Assembly: GCA_963728835.1 (NCBI GenBank)
Contig: CAVSKZ010000002.1
Span: 1,302,001 to 1,366,000 of the forward strand
DNA: 64,000 nt
Reading direction: 5' to 3'
From: VRUE01 sp963728835
Lineage (GTDB): Bacteria > Actinomycetota > Thermoleophilia > Solirubrobacterales > 70-9
Below the pieces are notes generated by a model, which searched no databases, was not told the origin of the DNA, and was given only the letters and a program-made list of their open reading frames with translations. Made by a program: the position numbers and the translations under genes. Positions 1 to 7,416 of this stretch are shown one piece after another (the first letter of the stretch is position 1; the number at the start of each line of letters is the position of its first letter).

Positions 1-72
1 CAGCGCGGTCGCCGCCATCATCCAGGCGGTGTCGCCGGTGTCGATCGCGGCGGTGATGGGGAGCGCGCTCAT
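1..72 (-). CDS. amt: Ammonium transporter, N-terminal fragment (gene runs off the window)
   Basis: Only the first 24 codons lie in the window. They read MSALPITAAIDTGDTAW followed by MMAATAL, which matches the start of the Amt/MEP/Rh ammonium channel family (periplasmic stretch, then the first membrane helix with its DTGDTAWM motif). The start codon overlaps the stop of the upstream PII gene in an ATGA arrangement, so the two are co-transcribed and probably translationally coupled. This is the usual glnK-amtB pairing, with gene order PII then Amt. The family call is firm despite the short length because motif and partner gene agree. Confidence 0.85.
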   Translation of the reverse strand, partial: MSALPITAAIDTGDTAWMMAATAL

Positions 73-425
73 CGCTTGTCCACCGGCGTCACGGCGCCGT
101 GGTCGGTCTCGCCGGTGCGGATCCGCACGGCGCGATCGAGGGGCAGGACGAAGATCTTGCCGTCGCCGACGTGGCCGGTGCGGGCGCCCTCGCAGAGCGC
201 GTCGATCGTCGGCTGCACGAAGTCGTCGGAGACCGCGATCTCGAAGCGCACCTTCTCGGCGAGGCCCATCTGCACGGTCGTGCCGCGATAGGTCTCGACC
301 CGCTCCAGCTCGCCGCCGTGCCCCTGCACGCGGCTCAGCGACACTCCCCGCACCTCGGCGCGGTAGAGGGCCTCGAGCACGTCGTTCGCCTTCTCCGGGC
401 GCACGATGCCGACCACCAGTTTCAA
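69..425 (-). CDS. PII nitrogen regulatory protein lacking the uridylylated tyrosine
   Basis: A 118-residue PII protein, a trimeric sensor of 2-oxoglutarate and ATP/ADP that normally gates the ammonium channel encoded next to it. The chosen TTG start has GGGAGGA three bases upstream and gives the canonical beginning MKLVVGIVRPEKAN. The C-terminal PII signature is clear (TGHVGDGKIFVLPLD, then RIRTGETD). In the T-loop, ETYRGTTVQMGLAEK aligns with E. coli ELYRGAEYMVDFLPK: Tyr46 is kept, but the position of the uridylylated Tyr51 is Val. Control by GlnD-type uridylylation at that residue is therefore unlikely; adenylylation at Tyr51, as in other actinobacteria, is also excluded. GlnB versus GlnK cannot be decided, though linkage to amt favours a GlnK-like role. 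Confidence 0.92.
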   Translation of the reverse strand: MKLVVGIVRPEKANDVLEALYRAEVRGVSLSRVQGHGGELERVETYRGTTVQMGLAEKVRFEIAVSDDFVQPTIDALCEGARTGHVGDGKIFVLPLDRAVRIRTGETDHGAVTPVDKR

Positions 426-500
426 GCGTCCTCCCTTGCCATCGGGGCGCGAGCCTATAGACATTCTCGGCGGCGGGTCAAGCCGGGTCTTGGCGCCTCC

Positions 501-506
501 TACACT
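501..506 (+). promoter_or_regulatory. -10 box (TACACT) of a probable leaderless promoter
   Basis: TACACT ends six bases before the ATG at 513 and no Shine-Dalgarno lies between. This spacing puts transcription start at or next to the start codon. No good -35 is visible. The same geometry recurs at many starts in this window. Confidence 0.45.
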
Positions 507-512
507 GGACCG

Positions 513-881
513 ATGCCCACGGAGCCAGGCGACTCCACCTTCACCCTGTACAGGCGCGGGATCGAGCTGCTCGAGGAGGAGGACTTCGAGGAGGCGGCGG
601 CGCCGCTCGAGGAGGCTGCGCGGCGGGCGCCGGAGAAGTCCTCGGTGCGCGAGGCGCTGGGCCGCGCCTACTTCCGCTCCGGCCGCTTCGCCGCCGCCGC
701 GGTCGAGTTCGGGGCCGTCATCGAGCGCCACCCGGTGAACGACTACGCGCACTTCTGCCTCGGCCGCGCCCTGGCCAAGACCGGCGAGACCGAGCGCGCC
801 CGTCACCACCTGGCGCTCGCCTCCAACCTGCGACCGGACAGAAGCGACTACAGCTTCTACCGGGCGATGCTCGGGACCTAG
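513..881 (+). CDS. Small tetratricopeptide-repeat protein
   Basis: A 122-residue soluble protein with about three consecutive TPR helices-turn-helices. The repeats begin near GIELLEEEDFEEAA (residues 12-25), ALGRAYFRSGRFAAA (about 45-59) and FCLGRALAKTGETERA (about 79-94); each shows the G/A-x-Y/F spacing of TPRs. It has no signal peptide or membrane segment. TPRs bind partner proteins, but nothing here identifies the partner. It is convergent with the kinase gene ending at 891, with only nine bases between them. The start is the ATG seven bases downstream of a TACACT box. Confidence 0.75.
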   Translation: MPTEPGDSTFTLYRRGIELLEEEDFEEAAAPLEEAARRAPEKSSVREALGRAYFRSGRFAAAAVEFGAVIERHPVNDYAHFCLGRALAKTGETERARHHLALASNLRPDRSDYSFYRAMLGT

Positions 882-890
882 GCCTGCGAC

Positions 891-2648
891 CTAGCCGGTC
901 TGGCCGAGCCTTCGCGGTCCGCGACGGGCGGCGGTCTCCCGGCTGGCCTGTTCGTCGTGCTCGTCGCGTTGCCGGGCGGGAAGCGTGGCGACGATCGTGG
1001 TGCCGGCGCCGGGGACGCTCTGGAGATCCAGCTTCCCGCCCGCCAGGGTTACGCGTTCGCGCATCCCGACCAGGCCGAAGCCGTCGGTCCTGACGCCGGG
1101 GTCGAAGCCGTTCCCCTTGTCGGAGATCCGCACCTGCACGTTCTCCTCGTCCTCTGTCACCTCGACGCTGGCGCGGTCGGTGTCCGCGTGCTGCGCCGCG
1201 TTGTTGAGTGCCTCCTGGACCAGGCGGAAGGCGGTGTCCTCGATCTCGCCGGCGAGCCTGCGTTTCCTGCGGCCGGAGGGGAAGTCGAGGTTGAGGTCCA
1301 GATCGACCTCGATTGCCCCGCTGGCGCCGAGACGTTCGGCGAGGGCCTCGAGGGCGGCCCCCAGCCCGAGCTCGTCGAGCGTGGTCGGGCGCAGGTCGGC
1401 GATCAGCCGGCGCATCTCGGCGATCGCGTCGTCGACCTGTTCGATCCCCTGCGAGAGCAGCCGCTCGGCGTCCTCAGGTTCGCTGCGCCTGGCTGCGGAG
1501 AGCAGAACGCGCAGGCCGGCGAGGCTCTGCAGGGACTCGTCGTGCAGCTCCCGCGCCCAGCGGCCGCGCTCGCGCTCGGTCGCGGCGATGCTTTCGCGGG
1601 TGCGGTCCTCGGCGACCGTCTGTGCGGTGGCGACCGCGGTCGCCGCGCTGACGGCGAAGGAGACGAGGACCTGCTCGTCTTCGTCGCTGAAGCCCGCGAC
1701 CCGCCCCAATGGGTCGAGCGCGACCAGCACCCCGAGGGCCTGGCCGCGGAAGACGAGCGGCACCAGCAGCGCCGTGACGCCCGCCTCCGGGCTGCCGGGC
1801 CGCGCCATCAGGCTCGGATCGAGGTCCTGGATGCGTCGCGGCTCCCGCGCCTCCAGCACCTGGCCGGGGATCGAGCCGCCGATCGGGATGCGCGACTCGG
1901 CGAAGTCCTCCGCGTGCTCGCCGGCGACCGAGGCCGGGACGAGCTCGTCGCCTTCATGCAGCAGGATCAGCAGCGTGCGCGCCTCGACCAGTGCCCTGGC
2001 GCGCTTGACCGCGATCTCCAGGATCCGCTCGAGGTCGGTCTCGCCGCCGACCGCGCGGGCGATCTCGGTGGTCGCTTCCAGCCGGTGCACGGCGCGCTCC
2101 ATCTCGTCGCGCTGGCTCTCGACGCTGTGGTACAGGCGCGCGTTCTCGACCGCGATCGCCGTCCACTCGGCGAGGACCATCGCCGAGTGCTCGTCGGCGT
2201 CGTCGAACTCACCCTCGTCCTTCTCGGTCAGGTAGAGGTTGCCCCAGGCGCGGCCACGGATCATCACCGGGACGCCGAGGAAGGTGGTCATCGCCGGGTG
2301 CGTGGGGGGGAAGCCATAAGAGCGTGCGTGGTGGCCGACGTCGCTGAGGCGCAGCGGCCGCGGCCGCTCGATCAGCAGGCCGAGGACGCCGCGCCCGCGG
2401 GGCAGGTTGCCGATCGCGCGCCGTGTCTCCTCGTCGACGCCGTGGGTGATGAAGCGCTCCAGCTCGTGGCGGTCCTCGTCGAGCACGCCGAGCGCGGCGT
2501 AGCGGGCACCGGTCAGCTCGCAGGCGACCTCAAGCACACGGCGGAAGACGACCTCGGGGTCGAGCTCGGCAACCAGGGTGCGGCCGACGTCGATGAGCTC
2601 GCGAAGTCGCGGCTCGTCGAGCGCGCTGCTGTCGTAACCCTGTGCCAT
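891..2648 (-). CDS. GAF-domain sensor histidine kinase (NarL/DesK-type HisKA_3)
   Basis: About 585 residues with no membrane segments, so a cytoplasmic sensor. Two GAF domains come first (about 15-165, with the segment ARYAALGVLDEDRHELERF, and about 185-345). A HisKA_3 dimerisation/phosphoacceptor domain follows with RELHDESLQSLAGL (His near residue 369), then a HATPase_c domain with the N-box QEALNNAAQHA and G-boxes DKGNGFDP and GFGLVGMRER. This is the architecture of kinases that phosphorylate LuxR-type regulators, and such a regulator is transcribed divergently just upstream (2774). The ATG at 2648 has GGGAAGGG nearby and is preferred; a TTG at 2675 in frame would add nine residues. The GAF ligand cannot be predicted. 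Confidence 0.9.
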   Translation of the reverse strand: MAQGYDSSALDEPRLRELIDVGRTLVAELDPEVVFRRVLEVACELTGARYAALGVLDEDRHELERFITHGVDEETRRAIGNLPRGRGVLGLLIERPRPLRLSDVGHHARSYGFPPTHPAMTTFLGVPVMIRGRAWGNLYLTEKDEGEFDDADEHSAMVLAEWTAIAVENARLYHSVESQRDEMERAVHRLEATTEIARAVGGETDLERILEIAVKRARALVEARTLLILLHEGDELVPASVAGEHAEDFAESRIPIGGSIPGQVLEAREPRRIQDLDPSLMARPGSPEAGVTALLVPLVFRGQALGVLVALDPLGRVAGFSDEDEQVLVSFAVSAATAVATAQTVAEDRTRESIAATERERGRWARELHDESLQSLAGLRVLLSAARRSEPEDAERLLSQGIEQVDDAIAEMRRLIADLRPTTLDELGLGAALEALAERLGASGAIEVDLDLNLDFPSGRRKRRLAGEIEDTAFRLVQEALNNAAQHADTDRASVEVTEDEENVQVRISDKGNGFDPGVRTDGFGLVGMRERVTLAGGKLDLQSVPGAGTTIVATLPARQRDEHDEQASRETAARRGPRRLGQTG

Positions 2649-2678
2649 CTCAGCCCTTCCCAAATCGACGGCCAAACG

Positions 2679-2706
2679 ATCCTATCGCTTGGGCCAATTT
2701 GGTCAA
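2679..2706 (-). promoter_or_regulatory. Promoter of the histidine kinase gene (TTGACC-16-TAGGAT)
   Basis: On the minus strand TTGACC (2701-2706) is followed after 16 bases by TAGGAT (2679-2684), about 30 bases upstream of the kinase ATG. It faces away from the regulator promoter at 2713-2742. Confidence 0.5.
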
Positions 2707-2718
2707 AGCGAATTGACC
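2701..2718. promoter_or_regulatory. Palindrome GGTCAA-N6-TTGACC shared by two divergent promoters
   Basis: A perfect 6+6 inverted repeat whose two halves are also the -35 boxes of the divergent kinase and regulator promoters. Its symmetric position makes it a candidate operator for joint control of the pair, for example by the encoded LuxR-type regulator. No binding data can be inferred from sequence alone. Confidence 0.4.
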
Positions 2719-2742
2719 TGAAGCTGAAGTTCGCGGTAAAAC
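2713..2742 (+). promoter_or_regulatory. Promoter of the response regulator gene (TTGACC-18-TAAAAC)
   Basis: TTGACC at 2713-2718 is followed after 18 bases by TAAAAC at 2737-2742, about 30 bases upstream of the regulator start, which has its own GGAGGG ribosome binding site. Confidence 0.45.
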
Positions 2743-2773
2743 ACCGATGCCCGGCGGTCCTATGGAGGGTTAG

Positions 2774-3493
2774 ATGGTGGGAGACATGGGCTCAGCCGAG
2801 AGAGAGGCCGCCGCAGGTAACGTCGCCACCGTGCATTCCGATGCAGCGACGGACGTGAAGGATGCTTCGGAGACGACGATCGTCCTCGCCGACGACCACA
2901 CGGTGATGCGCAGCGCCCTGAGGATGCTGCTCGACGCCGAGCCGGGCTTCGAGGTCGTGGCGGAGGCCGGCGACGCCGACACCGCGGTCCGTTACGTCCG
3001 CGGCCACAAGCCTGCGGTCCTGATCCTCGACCTGAACATGCCGGGGCGCTCCAGCCTCGAGGCGGTGCCCGACATCCAGGAGGCCTCGCCGGGCACCGAG
3101 ATCGTCGTGCTGACGATGCAGAACGAGCCCGCCTTCGCCCGCCGCGCCCTGCAGGCTGGGGTCCGCGGCTACGTGCTGAAGGAGGCCGCGGACGCGGAGC
3201 TCGTCCAGGCCGTGCGCAGCGCCGCCGCCGGCGACACCTATCTGCAGCCCGCTCTCGGGGCGCGGCTCGCCGGCGCCGACGCCCGCGGCGAGGTCGACGA
3301 GCTGAGCGATCGGGAGCGCGACGTCTTGCGGTTGATTGCGCTGGGGCATACCAATGCCGAGGTTGCCGAGAAGCTCTACATCAGCATTCGCACGGTGGAG
3401 AGCCATCGGGCGCATATTCAGCAGAAGCTGAGGCTTTCCAGTCGCGCTGAGTTGGTTCGCTATGCGCTGGAGCGGGGTCTCGTCGAAACCTGA
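2774..3493 (+). CDS. LuxR/NarL-family response regulator
   Basis: A 239-residue two-component regulator. After a 30-residue low-complexity leader comes a receiver domain with the acidic pair (VLADDHTVM), the phosphoacceptor aspartate in LILDLNMPG, the conserved Thr in VVLTMQ and the Lys in YVLKEA. The C-terminal LuxR helix-turn-helix is complete (LSDRERDVLRLIALGHTN, then VAEKLYISIRTVESH). The ATG at 2774 follows GGAGGG. It is divergent from the GAF kinase at 891-2648, its probable partner. Codons in the last 150 bases use T-ending triplets more than the rest of the gene, next to the palindromic element that follows. Confidence 0.93.
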   Translation: MVGDMGSAEREAAAGNVATVHSDAATDVKDASETTIVLADDHTVMRSALRMLLDAEPGFEVVAEAGDADTAVRYVRGHKPAVLILDLNMPGRSSLEAVPDIQEASPGTEIVVLTMQNEPAFARRALQAGVRGYVLKEAADAELVQAVRSAAAGDTYLQPALGARLAGADARGEVDELSDRERDVLRLIALGHTNAEVAEKLYISIRTVESHRAHIQQKLRLSSRAELVRYALERGLVET

Positions 3494-3514
3494 ATTTGTT
3501 CGCAGAGTTGGTAA

Positions 3515-3621
3515 GCCTGCCCCAGTAGGGGTTCCACTTAACTTTTTCGAGGGGTGGCGCTGGCAATGCCAGTGGGTGCTGACGAAAAAGTGCAAGACGT
3601 TCCACCCCTACTGGGGCAGGC
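3515..3621. repeat. Palindromic element, family A, copy 1
   Basis: Outer arms GCCTGCCCCAGTAGGGG (3515-3531) and its exact complement (3605-3621) enclose an inner stem CTTTTTCG/CGAAAAAG (3542-3549 with 3583-3590). The reverse complement contains CGTCTTGCACTTTTTCG and CCCCTCGAAAAAGTTAAG, both found unchanged in copy 2 at 14082-14198, while the outer arms of the two copies are largely different. Both copies lie between convergent genes, so bidirectional termination is a plausible role. Confidence 0.85.
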
Positions 3622-3640
3622 CCTGGCAACCAGTACCTGC

Positions 3641-4336
3641 TCAGGTTAGGAGCGGGATCACGCAGCGGAATTTGTGTGAGCTTGTTGAAACGGCGAAGCC
3701 GACTACACCGCTCGCAGACACCGTCACGACTGCGTATTCGTCTGGGCCGGTCATGTTCGTTATGTCGTTGCTCCACTCGTCTTTGCTGTCTAGGTTGATT
3801 CCTGGTTTTTGGGCGAAGGTGGCTAGTTGTAGGGCGTCGGGGAGGGTGCCGCCTTGGGTGGCGCAGGAGGAGGCGGCTGCGGGGGCGTTTATTGCGGTTT
3901 CGCTGGGGGAGGTTTGCCAGCAGGCTCCGGCGAAGAGCTGGGTGCCGGGTAGGCAGCCGGCGGAGTAGCCGTTCACTTTGCTTGCCGTTACCGCGTTGAC
4001 GGCGTTGAGGGCGGTCTGGGCGTCGACGGCGCTCTGGGCGGTGTCTGCCGTTTCGGCGTGGGCGGCGTTCGGCACCTGGCCGAGGCTGAGCTCGTTGATT
4101 TCGGCGCCGGTGATCGGGCCGGAGTGCTGCCCGAGTGCCGAGAGGATCCCCGGCTTCAGCCGGTTCGCGGCCACCGAGCCCGGTTGCAGGCGGTTGCCCG
4201 GCAGCGACTTGACCTTGATCGCGCGGCCGCTGAGCTTGGCCTTCTCGGCGGCGTAGACGCTGCCCCCCAGCGCGACGAACAGCGCCAGCGCCGCAACTGC
4301 CAGCGCAGGCGACGGCAACCTCGTCCCTCTTTCCAT
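3641..4336 (-). CDS. Exported protein with C-type-lectin-like C-terminal region
   Basis: A 231-residue predicted secreted protein. The ATG at 4336 has AAGGGAGGG upstream; the open frame extends further but without family support. A signal peptide is clear (positive MERGTR, then the hydrophobic ALAVAALALFVALGG and a cleavage region near VYAAEKA). The middle is Ala/Asn/Thr-rich with short repeats (NAAHAETADTAQSAVDAQT). The C-terminal 90 residues contain a pair of early cysteines (GCLPG, GACWQ), a later pair (SSCATQG, RCVIP), and a pattern resembling lectin-fold domains of Solirubrobacterales secreted proteins. The function is unknown, with cell-surface display or adhesion as guesses only. Confidence 0.6.
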   Translation of the reverse strand: MERGTRLPSPALAVAALALFVALGGSVYAAEKAKLSGRAIKVKSLPGNRLQPGSVAANRLKPGILSALGQHSGPITGAEINELSLGQVPNAAHAETADTAQSAVDAQTALNAVNAVTASKVNGYSAGCLPGTQLFAGACWQTSPSETAINAPAAASSCATQGGTLPDALQLATFAQKPGINLDSKDEWSNDITNMTGPDEYAVVTVSASGVVGFAVSTSSHKFRCVIPLLT

Positions 4337-4607
4337 CGTTTCCCTCCCTTGTTGGGCCCTGGCTGTGCCGACCCTAGGCGGGGGTCGGGGAGGGGCCAAG
4401 AGGGATGGACGAACGTTCAGCGCCCTGTCCAGAGTTGCGACCCGCAGGCCGGCGTCGCGGCCGGCCTGCGGGCCAAGGCCACGCCGCAAAGCTTAACTCT
4501 TCTTGAACATTTGTGACGCAATGGACAACAGGACGGCCCACGATGCGGTTTTCCGCGGGCCGCCAACGGCGGATGCCGGCCGCACCGGCTCCCGTCCGCA
4601 GAGCGGA

Positions 4608-4613
4608 TAGACT
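4608..4613 (+). promoter_or_regulatory. Possible -10 box (TAGACT) for the cobalamin operon
   Basis: TAGACT ends about 12 bases before the first riboswitch bases. A convincing -35 is not visible, so this is a weak call. Confidence 0.25.
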
Positions 4614-4624
4614 CGCCCGCGTAA

Positions 4625-4792
4625 ATACGGTCGGTGGTCAAGGGAAGTCCGGTGAGAAGCCGGCGCGGTCCCGCCACTGTGACCGGGTCGAGGACGTCGC
4701 AGGCGCTCTGCGTCAGCCACTGGGGAGGACACCGATTCCCCGGGAAGGTGCGGCGGCCCAAACCCCGGAAGCCAGGAGACCTGTCCCCGGCC
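4625..4792 (+). ncRNA. Cobalamin (adenosylcobalamin-type) riboswitch aptamer
   Basis: The region carries the conserved B12-box features in order: GGGAAGTCCGGTGAGAAGCC (from 4642), then GCGCGGTCCCGCCACTGTGA (4663-4682), AGCCACTGGG (about 4715), GGGAAGG (about 4742) and GGAAGCCAGGAGACCTG (4767-4783). Together these are diagnostic for the cobalamin riboswitch class. It lies 35 bases upstream of the five-gene ECF transporter operon and makes cobalamin, or a cobamide, the likely signal and cargo. The stretch 4337-4620 between the exported protein gene and the aptamer holds no gene I can support. Confidence 0.95.
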
Positions 4793-4823
4793 AGCCATGA
4801 CAACCCTCGAGGAAAGGGTGGCT
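4793..4823 (+). promoter_or_regulatory. Riboswitch expression platform: hairpin enclosing the Shine-Dalgarno
   Basis: AGCC (4793-4796) and ACCCT (4803-4807) can pair with GGCT (4820-4823) and AGGGT (4815-4819). The loop and right arm contain GAGGAAAGGG, the ribosome binding site for the ATG at 4827. Formation of this hairpin when B12 is bound would block translation initiation, the usual mode for translational cobalamin riboswitches. Confidence 0.55.
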
Positions 4824-4826
4824 TAA

Positions 4827-5588
4827 ATGCCAAGACTCATTCCAGTTCGGCTGGCCGCCGCGTGCGCGCTGGCCCTAGCACTCGTAATGTCCAGTGCCGC
4901 GATGGCCCTCGCCAAGGGGCCGATCGCCGATCTGCGCGTGGTCGGCAGCGGCGGCAAGGTCCTCGCCGAAAAGTCGTTCGGCTTCGGCGGCGAGGTCTCT
5001 GTCAAGACCAGCCCCAAGGCGACCTGCTTCGGCCCCGGCACCGGCGGCAGCGGCAAATCGGCGACGGTCGAGGGCGGCACCGCGCTCGGCATGCTGATCC
5101 TGGGCGCCAAGTTCATCGCCGCGCTGAAGCCGCTTTCGATCACGGACAGCTTCGTCGACGAATTCGGCCTCGGGCTGTGCGGCATCGGCGGGATCGAAGG
5201 CAAGGGCAAGAACAGCTGGTACCTCAAGGTCAACCACAAGAGCCCCTCGGTCGGCGGCGAAGCGGTCAAGGTCCGCAAGGGCGACGACGTGCTCTGGGCC
5301 TACGGCTCCTACCCCTACCCGGACGAGCTGGTGCTGAGCGCGCCGGACGAGGTGCAGGCCGGCGTGCCGTTCGGCGTCCGCGTCTTCGCCTACGACGAAA
5401 AAGGCAAGAGGACGCCCGCCGCCGGCGCCACCGTCAGCGGCGCCTCGGGACCGACCGACTCCCAGGGCCGCGCGATGGTGACCCTCTCCGGCCCGGCGCG
5501 GCTGATCGCCCGCCACGGCAAGGACACGCCCTCCAACCGCGAGGCGGTGTGCGTGGGCGGGGAGTGCCCGGACAGCTCGAGTAAGTGA
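4827..5588 (+). CDS. Secreted DUF4430 (transcobalamin C-terminal-like) protein, riboswitch-controlled
   Basis: A 253-residue exported protein, first gene of the B12-riboswitch operon. The signal peptide spans about residues 1-29 (ACALALALVMSSAAMALA). Residues about 35-160 resemble DUF4430, the domain related to the beta-domain of animal transcobalamin and intrinsic factor; the typical end is NSWYLKVNHKSPSVGG, then VRKGDDVLWAY. Residues about 165-235 look like a bacterial Ig-like beta domain (GVPFGVRVFAYDEKGKRTPA, then SGPTDSQGRAMV). Cysteines in ATCFGPG and GLCGIGG, and a pair in AVCVGGECPD, could form disulfides. There is no lipobox or anchor, so it may be soluble or held by partners. The role inferred from family and context is capture of cobalamin outside the membrane. 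Its stop overlaps the next start (GTGA). Confidence 0.75.
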   Translation: MPRLIPVRLAAACALALALVMSSAAMALAKGPIADLRVVGSGGKVLAEKSFGFGGEVSVKTSPKATCFGPGTGGSGKSATVEGGTALGMLILGAKFIAALKPLSITDSFVDEFGLGLCGIGGIEGKGKNSWYLKVNHKSPSVGGEAVKVRKGDDVLWAYGSYPYPDELVLSAPDEVQAGVPFGVRVFAYDEKGKRTPAAGATVSGASGPTDSQGRAMVTLSGPARLIARHGKDTPSNREAVCVGGECPDSSSK

Positions 5589-6505
5589 CCGTGCGCCGCG
5601 GCACGGCGGCTGCGATCGCGCTGCTGGTTGCAGCGGCGTTCGCAGCTGCCGGCTGCGGCCTCGGCCCTGGCGAGGAGGTCGGCGAGGTCGAGCTGACCGT
5701 GACGCGGGACTACGGCACCGTCGCCATGCTCGAGCGCGAGCTCGGCGAGGTGACCGAGTCCGACACCGTGATGCGGGTGCTCGAAGCCAGCGCCGACGTC
5801 TCGACCCGCTATGGCGGCGGCTTCGTGCAGGCGATCGACGGGGTGGAGGCGCAGGGGAGCCTCGGTCGCTCGCGGGACTGGTTCTTCTACGTCAACGGCG
5901 TCGAGTCGACCGTCGGGGCGGCCGACTACACGCTGCTCGGCGGCGAGGCGATCTGGTGGGACTACCGCGACTGGGACGCGGCGATGCGGGTCCCGGCCGT
6001 GGTCGGCTCCTGGCCCCAGCCGTTTCTCGGCGGCTACGCCGGACAGCGCAAGCGGGTCGCGGTCGAGTGCCTCGGCGCGGGCGGGGCGTGCGCGGAGGTG
6101 CGCGAGCGGCTCGAGGCAGAAAGCGTGGCCGTCGCCCAGGGGGCGCCCGAGGGCGCGATCCGCGTCCTCGTCGGTCCCTGGGGGCGGGTGCGGAGCGACC
6201 CGGCCGCGGCGCAGATCGAGGACGGCCCGCGCGCCAGCGGCGTCTTCGCCGACTTCGAGCCCGGCCCCGGCGGCGAGCGGCTGCTGGGCCTCGACGAAGG
6301 CGGCGAGCCCGGGCGGGCGTTCGGCCCCGGTGCCGGGCTCGTCGCCGCGGTGCGCCGGCTCGACTCGCCGCCGGTCTGGGTGGTGAGCGGGACGAGCGCG
6401 GCCGGGGTCGAGGCGGCCGCCGGGCTGCTCGACCGCGACAGCCTGCGCCACCATTACGCGGTCGCCGTCGAAGGCGGGGAGGAGGAACCGCTGCCGCTCC
6501 GATGA
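5585..6505 (+). CDS. DUF4430 lipoprotein of the B12 uptake operon
   Basis: A 306-residue lipoprotein starting at the GTG that overlaps the previous stop. The lipobox AAGC places the lipidated Cys at residue 24. Residues about 35-140 form a typical DUF4430 domain: SDTVMRVLEAS, then RDWFFYVNGVESTVGAADYT, a GGEAIWWDYRDW end and the following VGSWPQPFLGGY. The C-terminal 160 residues are not recognised; they are acidic, lack cysteines beyond two near residue 160-167, and may be a second substrate-contact domain. With the protein at 4827 it gives the operon two extracytoplasmic transcobalamin-like beta domains, one lipid-anchored. The stop overlaps the ecfT start (ATGA). Confidence 0.78.
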   Translation: MTVRRGTAAAIALLVAAAFAAAGCGLGPGEEVGEVELTVTRDYGTVAMLERELGEVTESDTVMRVLEASADVSTRYGGGFVQAIDGVEAQGSLGRSRDWFFYVNGVESTVGAADYTLLGGEAIWWDYRDWDAAMRVPAVVGSWPQPFLGGYAGQRKRVAVECLGAGGACAEVRERLEAESVAVAQGAPEGAIRVLVGPWGRVRSDPAAAQIEDGPRASGVFADFEPGPGGERLLGLDEGGEPGRAFGPGAGLVAAVRRLDSPPVWVVSGTSAAGVEAAAGLLDRDSLRHHYAVAVEGGEEEPLPLR

Positions 6506-7416
6506 GATCGCCGTTCGCCTACACGCCGAGGCAGGGGCCGCTGCAGGCGGCCGCGCCGGCCGCCGCGGTTGCCTACCTCGGTTCGCTTGCCGTCGTCGCC
6601 TTCGCCTACTCGAACCCGGTCGTCCTCCTCGCCACCGGGCTGGCGCTGGTCCTCGCCGGACGCCTGGCCGGGGCGCACGCGGCCGTGCGCGCGGCGCTCT
6701 GGATGGGTCTGACGCTGGCCCTGCTGATCGTCGCCGTCAACGCCCTCGTGGTCAGCCGCGGCGAGACGGTGCTGGCGCGGCTGGGCGAGTGGCCGTTGCT
6801 CGGCCGGGTCGACGTGACCGCGGAGGCGATCGCGGCCGGCGCCGTGATCGGCATGCGGGCCGCGGTCGTAATGGTCGCCTTTGCCGTCTACTCGGCCTGC
6901 GTCGACCCCGACCGGGTGCTGCGGGCGCTCCGCCCCCTGGCCGGCCGCTCGGCCCTGACCGCGACGCTGATCTCGCGCCTCGTCCCGGTCGCGGCGGCCG
7001 ACGCCGCCCGGCTGCGCGACGCCGCCCGGCTTCGTGGTCCCGGCGCCGCGCCGGTGGGTCGGGCGCCGCTGGCCCGGCGCCTTCTGGCGGGCTCGCTCGA
7101 CCGCGCCGTGGACGTAGCGGCGACCCTAGAGCTACGCGGTTACTCGCTGCCACCACCGCGCCGGCGCTTCGTTGAAGGATTGTCCGGGTTATGGCCCGGA
7201 CAATCCTTCAATCGACGGTCTCGCTTCGACCGCCGCTTCTACATGACGGGCGCGCTCGTGCTGGCTGCCGCGATCGCCGGAAAGATCCTCGGGGCCGACT
7301 CCTTCTCGGAATATCCCGCAGTCGAGGTCGGCGTCGGTCCGGCGACGCCCGCGCTCTCGGCCCTGCTCGTCCTCAGCGGCTTCGCTCCGCTGCAGCGGAA
7401 GGTCAGCCGTGCCTGA
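6502..7416 (+). CDS. ecfT: ECF transporter transmembrane subunit EcfT
   Basis: A 304-residue integral membrane protein, the scaffold that links the ATPases of an energy-coupling-factor transporter to the S component. At least five hydrophobic segments are visible (for example AVAYLGSLAVVAFAYS, ALWMGLTLALLIVAVNALV and AAVVMVAFAVYSACV). Two family coupling motifs are present: AARLRG near residue 176 and LELRGYS near 211. Residues about 224-237 are encoded by a perfect palindrome (family D), which inserts EGLSGLWPGQSFN just after the second coupling helix without breaking the frame. The ATG overlaps the upstream stop; the stop lies within the start of ecfA. Confidence 0.9.
   Translation: MRSPFAYTPRQGPLQAAAPAAAVAYLGSLAVVAFAYSNPVVLLATGLALVLAGRLAGAHAAVRAALWMGLTLALLIVAVNALVVSRGETVLARLGEWPLLGRVDVTAEAIAAGAVIGMRAAVVMVAFAVYSACVDPDRVLRALRPLAGRSALTATLISRLVPVAAADAARLRDAARLRGPGAAPVGRAPLARRLLAGSLDRAVDVAATLELRGYSLPPPRRRFVEGLSGLWPGQSFNRRSRFDRRFYMTGALVLAAAIAGKILGADSFSEYPAVEVGVGPATPALSALLVLSGFAPLQRKVSRA
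7172..7211. repeat. Palindromic element, family D, copy 1, inside ecfT
   Basis: TTGAAGGATTGTCCGGG (7172-7188) and its exact complement (7195-7211) flank a six-base loop. The related copy at 53996-54035 lies between genes. Here the element is read through in frame. Confidence 0.9.

Noticed and set aside
957..2858. A long plus-strand open frame opposite the histidine kinase
   Set aside because: It mirrors the kinase codons in antisense, as expected at very high GC. It has no conserved domain and an Arg/Asp-rich composition. Several similar antisense frames in the window were left out for the same reason.
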